NCBI RefSeq assembly: GCF_933775445.1
Contig: NC_065877.1
Location: forward strand, 36,468,694 to 36,532,693
Origin: Argentina anserina
Taxonomy: Eukaryota; Streptophyta; Magnoliopsida; Rosales; Rosaceae
DNA length: 64,000 bases
Reading direction: 5' to 3'
Shown here: in pieces, positions 30,629-42,478 of the stretch
Layout: each line of letters starts with the position of its first letter
Position numbering within the stretch: position 1 is the stretch's first letter
Position numbers and translations under genes: made by a program
Notes under the pieces: generated by a model
The model's input: the letters and a program-made list of their open reading frames with translations, nothing else
What the model was told of the DNA's origin: nothing
Databases searched by the model: none

Positions 30629-32716
30629 ATGATCGTTGATGAATCATCCTTGAAAAGAAGGAGGCTCACCAACATTGATCCCATGGAGGCTGAGGAAGCC
30701 AAGGTTTGAAAACCCAACTCGCCTTTATATCTGTGCCATGTTTTATTGATTCTTTTGTATTGGTTTTGGCTACTGGGGTCAATCTGGGTTTTGTGTATGA
30801 TGGGTTTTGGATGTTAATTGGCGGTTCTAGGCTGTTTTTAAGTTGTGGGTTTGGTGCAAAAGGTATCAATCTTTAGGTTTGAGGTGGTTAGTTAGTAAAG
30901 AAACGAACTTTGTTTGGGTTCTGTCAAAACTAAGTCACCCATGTCTTGAGTTTTAGTGATTTGTGGAGATAGATATCAAGAAAATGGATTTTTTGAGCTA
31001 AATTATATGAATTTTCGGACTTTGGAGTGTGAGTATAGTTGTGATTGTATTGTTTTTGTTGTCACTACCAATTGCGTGCTGTTGCAAGTATTCTGTGAAG
31101 TCAGTGCCTTCAAATCGCTGCTGTTTTTATCGTATCAGCGTGCTGTGTTATGGAAAGAAGTAACAATTATTTGGAATTGAGAGCATTATAGTCTTAATGT
31201 TTGATGGTTCTTGCTATATCTGTTGTTGGGATGGTACATTTACGTCTGGGTCTTGGTTTTGTGGGTGTGATTTCAGGCCAGGCTCACAGCAGCAAAAGAA
31301 AAGTTTGGAAGAGAAATTCGTGTATTTGAAACAGCAGCTTCTTCTTCGTCGCAAAATGTAGAGTCCAATACTGGTATGAAGAACTTCAACTTCTACTATT
31401 CCCCAAGATCATTCAGATTAGACTTTTGCATGATTTAGAAAATTTGGCATTACAAGGTCATTAGGATTTCTAAATACTGATGTCCTTTCTGTTGTATTTT
31501 CATGGCCAGAGGAGACAGATGAACTTTATGAGTTTACTGCAGAGGATTATTATCGGATAATGAATGCCAAGAAGGAAGGTGAGTTTGATAGAAACCATGA
31601 GATAAAGATTCAGGAAAAAAGTAGAAGTTTCCTGAAAATAAATGATACCTAATATACCTATTTTTGAACAGATAAGTTCCTGAAAACACGAAAGATTAGA
31701 GAAGCAGAACAAGCGGCTCGTAGATCAAGGATAACCAAGGTTGTGGTTAGACTCTTAAGCATTTATTGTCTGCTTGATGTAATAATGGTCTAGATGGTCT
31801 TGTTGGTATATGTCAACTCTTTTGCCACTTGTTGGATAACCTATTCCGACTCCTGACTAAATCTGCAGGCTGTGATCAGGGTTCGCTTTCCTGACAACAC
31901 AACATTAGAGGCCACTTTTCATCCTTCAGAAACAATTCAAAGCTTGGTTGATCTTCTCATGAGAGTGGTTGCTCGGCCTGAATTATCATTTCACATATGT
32001 ATGTAGTTTATTGAGTTGAAATATCAACCTTTTCACATATGAGTAACTGACTAAGTAGTAGAGTCTAACAACATTTACCTATGCAGATACTACTCCCCCT
32101 AAGAAGCTGATAAAAGACATGACTCAGGACTTCTACTCCGCTGGATTTGCTCCTGGTGCAATTGTATATTTTTCATATGATATTCCAAAAGGTTAGTAAA
32201 TGTTTACTGAAGTTCATGATTTCACGTTACCTAGGCTTTTCCTGATTTAACCGTTCTTTACAATGATGGGATTACCTTAACTTGTAAGGAATCAGAATTG
32301 TTTAAACTTGTTTTAGTTTACGTGACACTTATAAAAAGATTCATACAAATTCAAAATGGAATTTCTACACAAGTTGTGATGTTGCCAATTTTTGTAATTC
32401 TTTTGGGAAGTGGATAGGTTGAGGGAATCAAAGCTTCTCTTTTTCGCTTTATATATGATTGTGATGTGATACAATGGCTAAATCTAAATGCTTGACCATT
32501 TGTGTGAAATGTGCAGGTGATGATGCAGCAGATGTCAAGTCAGGTCCTTTCCTTCACAAAGAGATCATGTCTTTGAAAGGTCTGGAACTCGTTAAAGAGT
32601 ATGCAGAGCCTGTTCAGCCTGCACCTGAACCTAGACAGGAGGCACCACCCCCTGTTATCCAAGAGAAGAAGCCTGCCGAGAAAAAATCTGTGAAGCCGAA
32701 GTGGCTGAAGATGTGA
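30629..32716 (+). CDS. PUX1: Plant UBX domain-containing protein 1 (PUX1)
   Basis: Seven exons (30629-30703, 31277-31373, 31510-31578, 31672-31739, 31869-31998, 32087-32191, 32517-32716) give 744 nt and 247 residues, close to the roughly 250 of Arabidopsis PUX1. PUX1 binds the AAA ATPase CDC48/p97 through its UBX domain and is known to promote hexamer disassembly. The N-terminus reads MIVDESSLKRRRLTN. A linker follows with KEKFGREIRVFETA, then DELYEFTAEDYYRIM and the basic stretch KTRKIREAEQAARRSR. The UBX fold spans about residues 102-180: AVIRVRFPDNTTLEATFHPS, YTTPPKKLIKD and FAPGAIVYFSYD. The C-terminal tail is Pro/Glu/Lys-rich and ends in KPKWLKM, a conserved PUX1 ending. The start codon follows a short leader with no upstream in-frame ATG in exon 1. 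The gene order beside CXE11- and PGAP1-like genes fits Arabidopsis At3g27310 (from memory). Confidence 0.95.
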
Positions 32717-34454
32717 CATGAAGCATATGACCAACTTCTGGAGGTGTAATCGCCATTCATCATCTTATCTTTAGAAAGGTCGGTACCACTTCCTTTCTGT
32801 ACCATTTTGTTGGTTATGACAGTTATTTGATACCTACAACTTGGCCATAGTTGTTTTTATTAGGAGGGTTTATAAAGAAATTGATTGCAAATACTTATTA
32901 GGAGTTCAAAGAGATAACTTCTACATATGCCAAAATCTGTGCTTTGTTAAGGTTGTTTAAATTTTCTCCAACATGTAATAATGTGCAACTTTTATGTAGA
33001 ATGCCGCAGTAGGTCGTGCCTATTCTTTAGCCTTTTTCCTTTTACATTAACGTTTAGGTAGAAGACGTTTGGTTAAGGACGGTTACAGGTTTCTCTAGTT
33101 ATGGGTGTACATAATTCTCAGTTTCTCATGGTCCAATAATTTTTTCAATCCAAAAAGTGAATGATTTAGAGATATACATTTCATAGTCCTCTCACCTTTT
33201 ATCAAGTCCCAATGATTAGCATTTTGCTAGTTACTTATTGCTTTACAAGATCTAGTGCTAGGGTCAGTCTGAGTGAAGAACACCCACAATACATTGTGGT
33301 GTAGAATGCCAGACTTAGAGGATGCCCCAATTCAAGACCTATATTTGCTAGTCTTTGAGTGGAAAGCAATTTCTCGAGGCAAAAACAACCTGAGAAAACA
33401 AAAACAGTCTTCTATTCTGGAGTAGAATACCAGACTTAGAGGATGCTCCAATTCAATAGAGCTACTTCTTTACAATTCCTCGAGGCAAAAACAATCTTCT
33501 ATGAGCTACTTGTTTACAATTCCTTGTTTAAACATAGGTTAACATCTGCATACCTCTAAGAAAGACTGCAATGTCATCAATGAGAATACTCAGCCCGCTT
33601 CTAGGCAATTAGTCTCACTGTCTCACTGTCCACATTTCGTAGCTGCATTTGATCAAATTCCAGCCGTTCTTTGATGGCTACCAGCTCTACATACTTTGCA
33701 GACAAAAAAAAAATGAAAAATGTTGCACTGACTTGCAAAATGGAGCCCTGAAAACCCCAGTTTTATTACAATGCACCCCACCCGGACCATGTGTTGATGA
33801 TGGCGGAATCACCCGGTCAACGTTCGATATTTGTTGACCATTCTCTGCCGGATTCCGGCGAGCTTTTGCTTGTTTTGCATACACTGTAGAGCTTGCTCTT
33901 GCCTTCTTGAACTCATCATCAGTCATAACCCCTTAGAAACAGATCAGCTGCTGGTTTTGGCTTATTTTCCCATAATGTCGTATTCCCATTCTACCATAAG
34001 GACTAGCTATTAGAAGCCCCGTCAAACACTTCTGATTTCAACCGTATTGATCTTCCAAACATCCATTCTTGGGTAGTGCATATTACTGATATTAGTAAGA
34101 GAGCGTTGATGGTCACAGAGCGTTCTATCCAAAAAATCCTCTTGCAACCGGACACTTTCAGAATAGAGGAAATGTGCTTCCAACAACAATACTTGTGTGA
34201 TCATTTGTGACAAGTCGATCTCTTGTGGGCAAGAGGTGACATGCCCCCTCAAGCACATATCTGAACTTTACCTGGAGCCTTTTTGGCTGCTTTTGATTTC
34301 AATACTCGCTTCCACAATTCTTTTTTTAAGGAACAAGTAGCCAGAGTTTTCCCAAGAACACTAGACCCCACTGTAAAGGAAACCTTATCTTTTCCGGATG
34401 CCAAATTTGTTCGTCATTTCACTTGAGAGATCAAATATGCATAGTAAAGGGAAA

Positions 34455-34800
34455 AGAGAACCTCAATCTTACATATACAACACACCACTACCGTTACTGC
34501 TAGAGAGCTCAAAGCATATTTCTACACACCGCAATCAGCATTGTCTTGAGCTTAAACAAATCAAACACATTGCTTCGTGCTGACTTGAGAGGCCTACTGG
34601 AGAATCCACTAACCAATTCCTAAGCTTCATCATCTCGAGCTTCATCATAATTTATCGTAAGCAAAGAAAACTATCACATATATTCCTAGTTTCCTACCTC
34701 TTGTCACTCATCACATAGTGATATCATGAGCTCGCCCGGTGAACCCCAGATTGGAGATTTGATCAACGGCTGAGCTAAATTTCCTCTTCGGCAGGATACT
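34455..34800. repeat. Direct repeat, copy 1
   Basis: About 350 bp similar to 35185-35540. Shared blocks include ACATACAACACACCAC, CAAACACATTGCT, GTGCTGA, GCTTC(A/G)TCATCT and GATATCATGAGCTC. The two copies are spaced by about 730 bp in the same orientation. Confidence 0.75.
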
Positions 34801-35184
34801 TTGCTACCGCGCGACTCTTAGAACCTGGAGTGAACCACGCAATGCTGGCTCCAAATTACTAGGTCGGATTTTTCATTGCCGTTGGGGTGGGAAAGCTTTC
34901 ACCAAACTAAGGTGGAGAATACATTACCAAACTTAACACATCCCGTCAAACTTGGATTTCTAACAATGGTTTTTGACAATTTTGAACACGCAGAAAAATG
35001 TTCAGTTATCATGTATTAGATTGGAAAGATGGAATGTTGCAGTGATACTCATATTGTCCATATTCGTATGTGTTACCCTCTATCTCCAGTAACATTGTGA
35101 TTGTATTCAGATCAAATATGCATCAAGCCGAAACTGATGGTAAATTATTACAAGAAAGATAACTATTAGGAACTAATAAAAGGA

Positions 35185-35540
35185 TAAGAGGTTCTCTTAT
35201 CTTACACATACAACACACCACCACCACTACGAGCTCAAGACATATTAATACACACAGCAGTCATCACAATCCTAACCCCAATCTCTCTAAAGTCCAAACA
35301 CATTGCTCTGTGCTGAGTTAAGAGGCACTTTCTACTTTCTAAGCTTCGTCATCTTGTTGTTAGTTTGATTACATTAGTCACTCATACTCTAATATCAAGT
35401 TATAATCAATGAATTCTATCTCATATTTCCCTACCTCGACTTGTCACATAGCGATATCATGAGCTCCCGCAGTGAAGTCTAGATTGGAAGATCGATCAGA
35501 GACTGATCGAACTACATTTTCCTCATCTGCACGACCCATT
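35185..35540. repeat. Direct repeat, copy 2
   Basis: Second copy of the 34455-34800 unit. On the minus strand it retains a short open frame, NVVRSVSDRSSNLDFTAG followed by AHDIAM and a stop. In copy 1 the same stretch is frameshifted and carries stops. This suggests that the repeat includes the 3' end of an old gene, which I cannot identify. Confidence 0.65.
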
Positions 35541-35897
35541 GCTTCCACCGTGTCGCACAAATTAAGTGTATGGTTAATTACTATTGGTACTTTTGTAGCA
35601 AGTCATGCATTAACCTTCACATATATTAAAGATCTTGCACTCTTCGATCACTTGATTATACAATATATAGTTCGTATAGTTTGTATTCTCAGCCTATATA
35701 CAATATATAGTTCGTATTCGCAGTAAAAGTTATTGCAAACTCGGTCTAGGTTAACTTCAAAATAACTAAAACTGAAACACTATGGCAATAATGCCATTAC
35801 GTCAATAGACCCTGCTATGCGCTATGGCATTACTTCAATACACTATTCGGTGGTGGCTTGACTCGGAAAAGTTTTAGTCTCAATTGTTCCAGTCGTC

Positions 35898-36680
35898 TAG
35901 GGCTGGACTTTATGACACCGAAAAAACCGAAATCGGCAATAATCAAACCGCACTGAAACCGAGAAACCAGAACCGGACAGAACCGTTGTGTCAGTGCTAG
36001 AAACCAAACCGAACCGAGTAGTTGGTGTCAGTTATCAATTATATGCTTTTAGAAAATCGATGGAAATCGAACCGAACCGAGAATTAGAAGGTAAGATTAT
36101 AGCTTATATTTGGCGAACATATATACTCGGGTGCTTATACAAAAAATATATTTGGTAATAAATATATATATGCAGAGATATGTGATTATGTACAAGGTAA
36201 TATGTGATTTTGATTTTTGTATCTATACAATCATTCATGTAGAGATCTAATGTAATGTTTGGGGGTTTTGTCAGCTAGTCATCATGTTAAGACAAGTCTG
36301 GATGTCTGATGATAAAGCTCACGAGGTTTAATATTTATTTTGGTTAACTTGTGTTTCAGCGAAGTACAATGTTTTTATTTAGTTAATATTTGAGTTCTGA
36401 ATTATTCATTTGGTGAATGTAACTTAATTGAAGTATTGAACTTGTAGCTTACTTCACTTTTAATCATTTTATTTTCATTAGTCAAGTATGAAAGGTCAAT
36501 AAGTATATTAGGTTTTATAACCGAAATGAAACCAAAACCAAATTGAATTATAGGTTAACCGAAACCGCGGTTTCTATATATATTTTTTAGTTTCGGTTTT
36601 GAAAAACATGAAACCAAGAGTTCGGTGTCAGTTTTCGGTTAGTACTCATAAACCGAACTGTTGGCACCGAGTCCAGCCTA
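35898..36680. mobile_element. Non-autonomous hAT-like element, 783 bp
   Basis: The ends are inverted: TAGGGCTGGACT at the left and AGTCCAGCCTA at the right, extended by related CACCGAA/CCGAACTG segments on both arms. TAGGGCTGG-type termini are typical of plant hAT elements. The flanks CAGTCGTC and CTATCGTC match at 6 of 8 positions, consistent with a diverged 8-bp target duplication. The arms are rich in AACCGAA motifs. No transposase frame is present. Confidence 0.75.
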
Positions 36681-37120
36681 CTATCGTCGGCCTTTTCTTT
36701 TATTGAGTAAGTTTTTGTTAATTGTTTAATTAGTTTTCTTTTTAGGTTTTGATTATCAGTTCCTAATTTGGATTCGTGTTTGGCTTGCTTTAAATTAAAG
36801 CCTTGTATATATTTCATGCTCAAGGTAATGGTGGTTTGTTAATACAAAAGAAAGAACGTATATGAGCCCCTTTGTTTTTCAAGAACACAAGTCTATTTCG
36901 AACCACAAGGCTATTGTTAGAGAAAACAACCACAAGGGCGCAGGAAGAAATGTTGTAAATGCTGAAGCAAACAATATTCCTCCTATTTTTTTAAATTTTA
37001 TTATTTATTCTTGTGTGTATTTTTTTCTCCAAATCTCTTGGTCTATGTGATTATTTTTGACTAGCCATTGACTACACGGGCCTCTCATCAAGTTTGGACA
37101 AAAAGTTCCAGTTATTATTA

Positions 37121-37810
37121 GGATTAATTCCTCCTATGGTATTTAAAGTATGGCTACTTGGACAATTTAATACCTGATGTATGAAAACGGACAATTTGGT
37201 ACATGAAATTCTCATTTGTAAGCCATTTTGGTACCTCTATCAATTTTGATCATATTTTTAGGGTTATTTTCGTCACTCTAGCCCTAAACTCATTAAATTC
37301 ACATTTTTCTTCATTTCTTCCTATAATTGACTCTCTTTGGAGATAATTAAATTGATATATCTACTCCACTTAGCATCTACTTTGCATATATCGAAAATAT
37401 TTTTTTTTCTTAATATACTTATTGTATCCTAATTATTTTCTGCAAAGGAAATAAATTGCCTTTATGCAATTGTAATTTTTAATTAATTTTTTAAATTACT
37501 TATAATTAAAATTAAATTATATTGATAGCTACATTATGAAAATTTATATACGTAAATCATCACAGATACTAAGTGGATGAGTTATCAAAATTTTAGTGAT
37601 AATTTAGAGGCAATTTGGAGGTATTATGAAAAAATGAAGTAAAGTAGAGATAAAATGACTGAAATAACCCTGAAAATATGGTAAAAATTGACATATGTAC
37701 CAAAATGGCCTAAATTTGAGAATTTTAGGTACTAAATTGTCCGTTTTTATACATCATGTACTAAATTGTCCAAGTAGCTAAACATCAGGTACCATAGGAG
37801 GAATTTACCC
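37121..37810. mobile_element. Mutator-like MITE with long inverted repeats, 690 bp
   Basis: The first and last roughly 160 bp are inverted copies. Both arms read GGRTWAATTCCTCCTATGGT, then GCTACTTGGACAATTTA, AAAACGGACAATTT, GGCCATTTTGGTAC-type blocks inward. Flanks TTATTATTA (37112-37120) and TTATAATTA (37811-37819) match at 8 of 9 positions, giving a 9-bp target duplication as made by Mutator-like transposases. The AT-rich centre has no coding potential. Confidence 0.85.
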
Positions 37811-38040
37811 TTATAATTATTACAAGTATATGATTGTCCGTACACATTTGTTGAACTTTTAGGAGAGTAAATAACAACCCTTTCAACAAAAAAAGGAGAG
37901 TAAATAAAAAAACATTTGTCTTGAATAAATAAAATAAAATAGGAAAAGATTTAAAAAGGTCATAGAAACAAGGAAAATGGGAAATAAATAAAAAAAGGTA
38001 GCTTAATAAATAGTTTCTAAAACCCAAACCCTCACCCCAG

Positions 38041-38043
<3 letters not shown>

Positions 38044-38111
<68 letters not shown>
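38044..38111. repeat. (CT)34 microsatellite
   Basis: A perfect dinucleotide run of 68 bp in intergenic DNA. It produces a false minus-strand reading frame with an Arg-Glu repeat. Confidence 0.97.
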
Positions 38112-38117
<6 letters not shown>

Positions 38118-38119
38118 TT

Positions 38120-40080
38120 GATCTACTAGTCTTTGAATTAAAAATGAGAAGGAAGATCGAAATGTTAAAAATATACTTTTCTGTTTTTTTATCAAAGAGA
38201 ATTCATTCATTGTTAAAAATATACTTGATCTACTGGATTACTACTGTTGGTATTGTCCTTTGTTCTTTTAGTATAAAATCGATGTATCGTTTCGATGATT
38301 GATTGGATGGTGGATAATAAGTCGTCAGTGATTTTGTTTCCCATCGCTAAAACCTTGGCAGAGTTGGACTGAAACTAAAGAGAAAAATGACGTGAGGGAG
38401 ATGGACTGAAAGAATTGGTTGGGGGGGGGTCACATGTATTGATATAGAAGCATGTATGAGTTATCCGCCTCACACCATTGGCACGTGAGTACCCATTGGA
38501 CACTTTTTGTGTGACTTCTAGAACTAGGAGTCTAGGACCTTGGCAAACTTAAAACTTGAAATGTATGCAAGCTTGATAAAATAATTATGTCCTTGATTTG
38601 GAAGTGAAAAATTGTTTCAGATCTTTTAAAAACAATGAGTATAACGATCAAGATGACAAGTTTTTCACACATTTTACATTAAATTTAAGTTTATAAAAAC
38701 GTACATTAAGCTTTTAAAATATGGAGTAGTATTTTTTTTCTTTTTATTTTTTTTTCTTTTTATTTTCGCAATATCTCACATCGTTCGATTGATTAAGGTA
38801 AGACATTCTTTGTTATTTTGTAAAAAAAAAATGTGACCCCCAAAACTTAAATTAAGAGTTGTAAGAAGGCCTTCAAGTTGTGAATAAGAGATGCTAGTAA
38901 TCACAATTACATACTTAACTCGAGACGTTACACATATTTTTTGACGTCTAACGAAAGCGTGCTTCTTAGTTAACTCTCTCCATGATCTCCATCAATCTAG
39001 CTCCAATGTATATTGGTTCTCCGCATCAATTAGAGTTCGGGTGTCAACGAGCATCAATTGGTTTTCTCTCTATGAGGAGCCGTAATCAAACTTTCTAGAC
39101 GATTATGTGCTGAATCCTTTTGGTAGGTATGCTTAATCGTACTTTCAATTTACTATTAAATGTCATTGAATCATAGGTTTAAAAAAATATATATCTATCA
39201 GTACATATATGGATTCGTGATCACTTTTGTGGTATAAGCTTGAATTGTTTTGTTTTGTAATCTTCAACTTTTGGTTTGTAGTGCATCACAATCACCTTTG
39301 GTTTGGGCATGGGAACATATAGAATGAAATTTTAGCCTATGGTAACAAGAAGTTGAGGTGTTTTTTTTTTAAATCTCATTAAACGTGAATACAATAAATG
39401 AAGAACAATACAAAATCTGGGAATTACTTAAAGAATCTTCTGATTGCCAACCTTTTCAAGTGTTTTGTTTTGTTGTCCAGAATCCCCATATTTCATATAG
39501 ATGGGGAAAATAAGAAAACATTTGGGAAGAAGAATTGGGTAAGAAATTAGATTTCAAATTGTAATTAAAGTATGCATTTTTAGCTATGTCTTTTAATATT
39601 CATGATAAAAAAGCTAATTAGCTATTTATTTTTCATGGCTTAGTGCGAGAACTACAAGTAGTAGTTCAACTTTGACTTCGAGTATCTCAACTATATGCTT
39701 GTTGTCAAGCATGAGGCCGAACCTGAGCCCGAGCCTAAAAGATTTCCTTGTACCAGATGCAGTAAAACATTTGAGACGAAAAATGGGTTGGACTCTCACA
39801 CGAAAGAGTTTTACTTATTTTATGTTTAGTCTTCAATAATCTAATATGACTCATCTCTCAGTCAAATCGAGAGCTCTAGTATCTTAGTCGAGTGCATGGA
39901 AGGTAGCATGAGGAGCTTTCAAATAAGCAAACTGAGTTCATAAACTTTCGATTCACATATGGGTGGAGACTAGAGAAAAATAGGAAGATAGTAAAGAAAG
40001 ATAACAATTTATGTTCACAAAAAAAAACATAAAGTTGTAACTAAACAAACAAAATAAAAGGAGATTTTTTATATTTGTAA
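38120..40080. other. Intergenic, AT-rich
   Basis: No intact gene. The only coding-like object is the zinc-finger relic at 39695-39829. Several homopolymer runs and a poly-G stretch near 38422 are present. Confidence 0.5.
39695..39829 (+). pseudogene. C2H2 zinc-finger relic, 44 codons
   Basis: The short frame begins MLVVKHEAEPEPEP and contains FPCTRCSKTFETKNGLDSH, which has the C-x2-C and L-x2-H spacing of a C2H2 finger. The second zinc-binding His is absent: the segment runs SHTKEFYL, with Phe where His is expected. Stops close the frame just upstream. It is probably a fragment of a zinc-finger gene, not a working protein. Confidence 0.45.
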
Positions 40081-41520
40081 CCTCGGCAATACCCAAATCG
40101 ATAATCTGTTAGTACTCCTCAACAATGTGGAAAGATGTGAAGACTTTTATTTCATCTTCAACATTATCCATGAAAACTTTTATCTTCCAAGTTATACACA
40201 CCAAAATCATCAGGTTCATATTCTTCAATTTTAAATCTTACAAATGTTGGAAATTGATTGGCTTAAATTTGAGCAATTTGGAATCTCACATTGGAAAAAA
40301 GTGAAGAGTCATTCTTGGGTTATAAGGATTGTTACTACACACACTAATGTCGAGATCTTTTGTGGAAAACCTCATACCCGAACTCCACTGGGTGGCTAAA
40401 ATGGGGGGAGTATCGGCATTATTGGACCAGTGTATGAGATTGTTGGTCGTTTCCGCACAATAATTGGTATCAGAGCCCAAGTTACGCTTGAGACTTGGTG
40501 GCTCGTAGAATTTGGTGGAGCTCTCATTTGGATTAGGGTCACAAGATGCTTGTGGTCGAGGTGGAGCTATTCAGATCGTGAGACAATTGGTGATGACTCA
40601 AATCACGCCAAGATGGAGATTGTTGGAAATTAATTGGCTTAGATTTGAGCTATTTGGAATCCCACATTAGAAAATTTGAAGAGTCATTCTTAAGTTATAA
40701 GAATTGTTACCACACACACTAATGTCGAGGTTTTTTGTGAAAAACCTCATACCCGAACTCCACCGGGTGATTAAAGTGGGGATAGTCGGCATTATTGGAC
40801 CCGTGTGTGTGAGATTGTTGGTCGCTTCCGCACAACAATAAAAACAAAATTACGGTTGAACTATATGCAATTCGTACACTGAAGAGTTATCCCCCAAGAA
40901 GATTGCAACACCTTAGGCGACATTTTTCTTTTTCCACATCAACTCTTCAGATTGCAATTCTAATTCATATACTTCAAATTCCGATGTTTTACGTGTGCCA
41001 GGTTTGTGAGTGATGTACCTTCGAACCATCAAAAGAGTCCCCCCCAATTGAATGACTTTAATCCACGAGATACTTCATAAAGCTTAACTTTCGACGATCT
41101 TGTTTAACTTTTGGTGCCACACGTACTGGATTAGAGCAGAAATTCTCTCGCAATTCCTTTCTCGTTTCAGAGCTGTTCCCAGTGGCAACATCAACAGACC
41201 AGAGGTCGTTACTAGAACGAAGACGTCGAAGAGCATAGCACGTCTCTTGAACAATAGCAACCTCTCGAAAATTGTCCAACTTATTTTGATCACTGTAACT
41301 CCATCTTGCGTCCTTACCGAGTCTAATAAAAGCCAATTTATTTCTGTTACAATGTATGGCCGCAACTATGCAATCATGCGTGTTTAATATTGGAATGGCA
41401 GAAATTGTAGCCTTGGATACATAATGTTCAAATGTTGTCTCCCAATTCTCTGGATAGGTCAATAGAGGAAGATGAATGATTGATTTTTTTTTGGTCTCTC
41501 TCTCGTGCTCTTAATGTTCA
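40080..41520 (-). pseudogene. DUF295 F-box family pseudogene, interrupted by a TRIM element
   Basis: The minus strand at 41058-41480 reads LPLLTYPENWETTFEHY, ISAIPILNTHDCIVAAIHC, KLAFIRLGKDARWSYSDQNK and CYALRRLRSSNDLWSVDV. This is the order and spacing of the DUF295 domain of plant F-box proteins. The domain continues with frameshifts through LLMVRRYITHKPGT, EFEVYELELQSEELMWKK and IFLGDNSSVYELHI near 40880. After the inserted TRIM, the C-terminal hallmark YEPDDFGVYNLEDKSF appears at about 40160-40240. The N-terminal F-box is missing. Frameshifts, truncation and the insertion make it non-functional. Confidence 0.8.
40245..40840 (+). mobile_element. TRIM retrotransposon (terminal-repeat element in miniature)
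   Basis: Two direct repeats of about 219 bp (40245-40463 and 40621-40840) both begin TGTTGGAAATT and end near CCGCACAA(C)AATA. Directly after the left repeat is TGGTATCAGAGC (40466-40477), the primer-binding site complementary to the 3' end of initiator methionine tRNA. A purine-rich stretch (AAGATGGAGA) precedes the right repeat, as a polypurine tract should. The internal domain is only about 157 bp and codes for nothing, which defines a TRIM. The repeats differ at many positions, so the insertion is old. ACAAA at 40240-40244 and again at 40844-40848 is a candidate 5-bp target duplication, but then the right boundary would shift by 3 bp. Confidence 0.88.
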
Positions 41521-42478
41521 TATGATTCTTATTCATATGATCCTTGCGATCGTTTGAGCCTTGTACTCGCATTGGCTGAGCCTTGTACTAACTGCCTAAT
41601 GTAATTATGCTGGGTGGAACATGATTGAGTTCTTGTCAAAAGAAAGGAAATTCATACTTTCTTGTTAGTTTGTTGCATACGCATCTCATATATAAAGAAG
41701 GTGAAAGAAATTACAAATAGCTAGGCGTAACCTTAACCTCAAACCAAATTAACATGCAACATATGAATCATATCTGCATGCAGGCTAACTAATATTTTTC
41801 GTGCATCAGGAGGGAGGGAACAATTCCAAACCTGACTGATCACCTATCCTCATCGAAGTAGTTGCTAATCAGTTTACACACACAAACGAGTACATAATAT
41901 TAACTGTTACACGGCAATATATAAGAACCATGTCAATTGAGGGTTGCATTTATATAGCAACAGGTTTAATCAAGCCAGTCCTTTCATTGTACTCCAAACA
42001 TGTAAGCATGAAGAATACACAGATTCATATATAATAAATTTGGTGTATGCTTTACCGTGTGAACAATAGATATGACTAATGTGGTCAGCATTCCTGACTG
42101 GAAATTTACTTCAGTTCAAGAGTTCTCTTATAGGATCCTGGCATCTTCAGCGCATATGAACTGTCAGAATCATACCCACTGGTCACCACTCGCTACCACA
42201 ATCTAGATATTATCACCTGCTCCGAGCACAAAGTGTCGATAGTCGATACTACTACCTCTTTTATTTTCACTTTCCCTTCAGCAAGATTCCTCACTTCTGT
42301 TTTCTTTCTATATTAATTTTCATTTCATCATCTTCACTTTTCCATTTTCCTTCACAAAATTTCCTCATGGTGATAAAAATCCTCAGCCAAGCTTCCGCTT
42401 ATTTTCCGAACAGAAAAAACCTTCAAAATTCCAAACCAGAACCAACAGTACACCAAAATGCAGCATTGTCCTTCCCCA

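Larger units (their letters stand above)
33050..35890. other. Intergenic with local duplications
   Basis: Downstream of PUX1 there is no intact gene. The interval contains an imperfect tandem duplication of about 120 bp (units near 33303 and 33423, sharing CCAGACTTAGAGGATGC) and a 350-bp direct repeat listed separately. A minus-strand frame at 33831-33926 starting MTDDEFKKARAS looks coding-like but is short and unassigned. Confidence 0.45.

Noticed and set aside
37785..38210. Minus-strand frame with a long Arg-Glu repeat
   Set aside because: Produced by the (CT)34 microsatellite; no domain on either side.
41100..41387. Plus-strand frame of 95 codons
   Set aside because: Antisense to the DUF295 relic, which has recognisable domain sequence.
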